Shown here one piece after another: positions 36,941 to 37,743 of a stretch of 37,743 nt of DNA. Made by a program: the position numbers and the translations under genes. Every line of letters starts with the position of its first letter. Within the stretch, counting starts at the first letter, position 1. The notes under the pieces are model-generated. The model saw only the letters and a program-made list of their open reading frames with translations. It was not told the DNA's origin and searched no databases. The DNA is from Paenibacillus oceani. GTDB lineage: Bacteria; Bacillota; Bacilli; Paenibacillales; NBRC-103111. The stretch spans positions 1 to 37,743 of the forward strand of contig NZ_JACXJA010000023.1 in the NCBI RefSeq assembly GCF_014705615.1, written 5' to 3'.

Positions 36941-37510
36941 ATGAACAAGCGTGCGACGAACAGAAACCAGTCGTTTTACGCCGTTGCGGCGGTATGGTCG
37001 ATCCTGGCGCTGCTGCTGTGGACCGCGGATACGGTCGCGCAAGGACGCGGAATGCACGGAGCGGGCTGGACCGTACGCGGCGCGGAGCTGCTCGCTTTGT
37101 TTGCCGCGGCAGACGGAGAGCGGCAGCCCGCCGGAACGGCTCCGGAGCCGGGGGGAGGAAAGGCGCAGGCAGGCGGAAGCGGCTCTGCGGCCGGGCACTC
37201 AGGTACAGGCACTCTCGGCGGCCCCGCAGCTTCGGGCGGCGGAGCCGATACAGGCAGAGGGGGCGGGACTGAACCTGCGCCGCCGTCGGTTCCCGTATCC
37301 CCGCCCTCCGAGGGTGCGATCGACATCAACCGGGCTTCGGCTGCCGAGCTGCAGCAACTGCCCGGAATCGGTCCGTCCAAGGCAAAGGCGATCATCGACT
37401 ACCGAACGGCCGGCGGCGGGTTCAAATCCCCGGAAGAACTAATGAAAGTAAAAGGAATCGGCGAGAAAACGTTCGAACAGTTAAAACCTCGTATTCATAT
37501 AGGTAATTAA
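36941..37510 (+). CDS. comEA: ComEA, competence DNA receptor
   Basis: Membrane-anchored DNA-binding protein that captures double-stranded DNA during transformation. One N-terminal transmembrane helix at about residues 11-29 (SFYAVAAVWSILALLLWTAD), then a Gly/Ala/Pro-rich linker of about 80 residues, then a C-terminal pair of helix-hairpin-helix motifs (LQQLPGIGPSKAKAIIDYR and LMKVKGIGEKTFEQLKPRI). GGAGAGGAG at 36925-36933 precedes ATG 36941. 189 residues. It is divergent from comER. comEB and comEC would be expected further downstream, outside the window, but a 175-bp repeat element follows first. Confidence 0.93.
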   Translation: MNKRATNRNQSFYAVAAVWSILALLLWTADTVAQGRGMHGAGWTVRGAELLALFAAADGERQPAGTAPEPGGGKAQAGGSGSAAGHSGTGTLGGPAASGGGADTGRGGGTEPAPPSVPVSPPSEGAIDINRASAAELQQLPGIGPSKAKAIIDYRTAGGGFKSPEELMKVKGIGEKTFEQLKPRIHIGN

Positions 37511-37568
37511 TCCTGCATGTCCTTTCCATTTGACCAAAAATATGAGACAATATGGACGTTTACTATTA

Positions 37569-37743
37569 GTGCGAGTTCAAGTAGTCCGGTTTTCAGCACC
37601 GAGAAGATGGGATGAAGCCAGGAAGTGAAGAGCGGAGCGTAATGGGAGCTTTTGTGAGCACCGGAAGTTCCGGCTGAATTCCATATTCGATGTCGAGTAG
37701 GCTTCCTGTATCTGCTTCGTGATCAAAAGTGGACTTTTTGAAC
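37569..37743. mobile_element. 175-bp inverted-repeat-bounded element, copy B
   Basis: Second copy of the element at 6919-7093, in the same orientation, 58 bp after comEA and ending at the window edge. The right terminus GGACTTTTTGAAC is the exact inverse of GTTCAAAAAGTCC at the left end of copy A; its own left end is GTTCAAGTAGTCC. The central hairpin is CCGGAA-G-TTCCGG. A weak promoter-like TTGACC / TATGGA pair with a short 15-bp spacer lies just before it (37530-37556). Confidence 0.65.

Overview
The window looks like chromosomal DNA of a moderately GC-rich Bacillota, most likely Paenibacillaceae (Paenibacillus or Cohnella type). Support for this comes from strong Shine-Dalgarno sites, a leucine T-box in front of leuS, divergent comER/comEA, a glgBCDA operon, LplB/LplC-type sugar permeases without their own ATPase, a membrane-anchored AraC regulator, and intergenic DNA full of short palindromes. 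The genus is an inference; no rRNA or other marker gene is present.

Layout. 1-725: palindromes and a degenerate tandem repeat. 726-6466: glgB-glgC-glgD-glgA, a complete glycogen synthesis operon without glgP. 6467-7488: non-coding, with an array of 21-bp palindromes, one copy of a 175-bp inverted-repeat-bounded element, and a strong hairpin. 7489-13347: two paralogous sugar-binding lipoproteins, an AraC regulator between them, and a probable Tat-exported beta-helix protein. 13370-15972: a MmyB-type repressor divergent from a stand-alone fabF, then a small unknown gene. 15973-16983: non-coding, with hairpins, a 100-bp inverted-repeat element and a perfect cre-like site. 16984-23706: a third paralogous binding lipoprotein and a 1753-residue secreted protein. 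23840-32227: a membrane-bound AraC regulator divergent from permease-permease-binding protein-DUF4838. 32228-35811: T-box, about 760 bp of repeats, leuS. 35898-37510: comER and comEA. A second copy of the 175-bp element runs to the window edge.

How the parts may work together. The core from 7.5 to 32.2 kb reads as a carbohydrate acquisition region. Three closely related binding lipoproteins have no permease of their own. Two of them are followed directly by a large exported protein (a beta-helix protein; a protein with LamG-like repeats, a putative TIM barrel, Ig-like domains and a cadherin-like domain). A complete importer minus ATPase, under a membrane AraC regulator, is followed by an intracellular-looking DUF4838 protein related to the alpha-glucuronidase architecture. 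Two of the lipoproteins have cre-like sites upstream, suggesting carbon catabolite control. The substrate is unknown.

The most unusual non-coding signals are the 175-bp element (two copies whose central hairpin changes compensatorily), arrays of 26-bp palindromes with exact 26-bp spacing in two places, a similar array of 21-bp palindromes, and a T-box separated from leuS by a long repeat-rich leader. All similarity statements come from reading the sequence and from family knowledge; no search was run.
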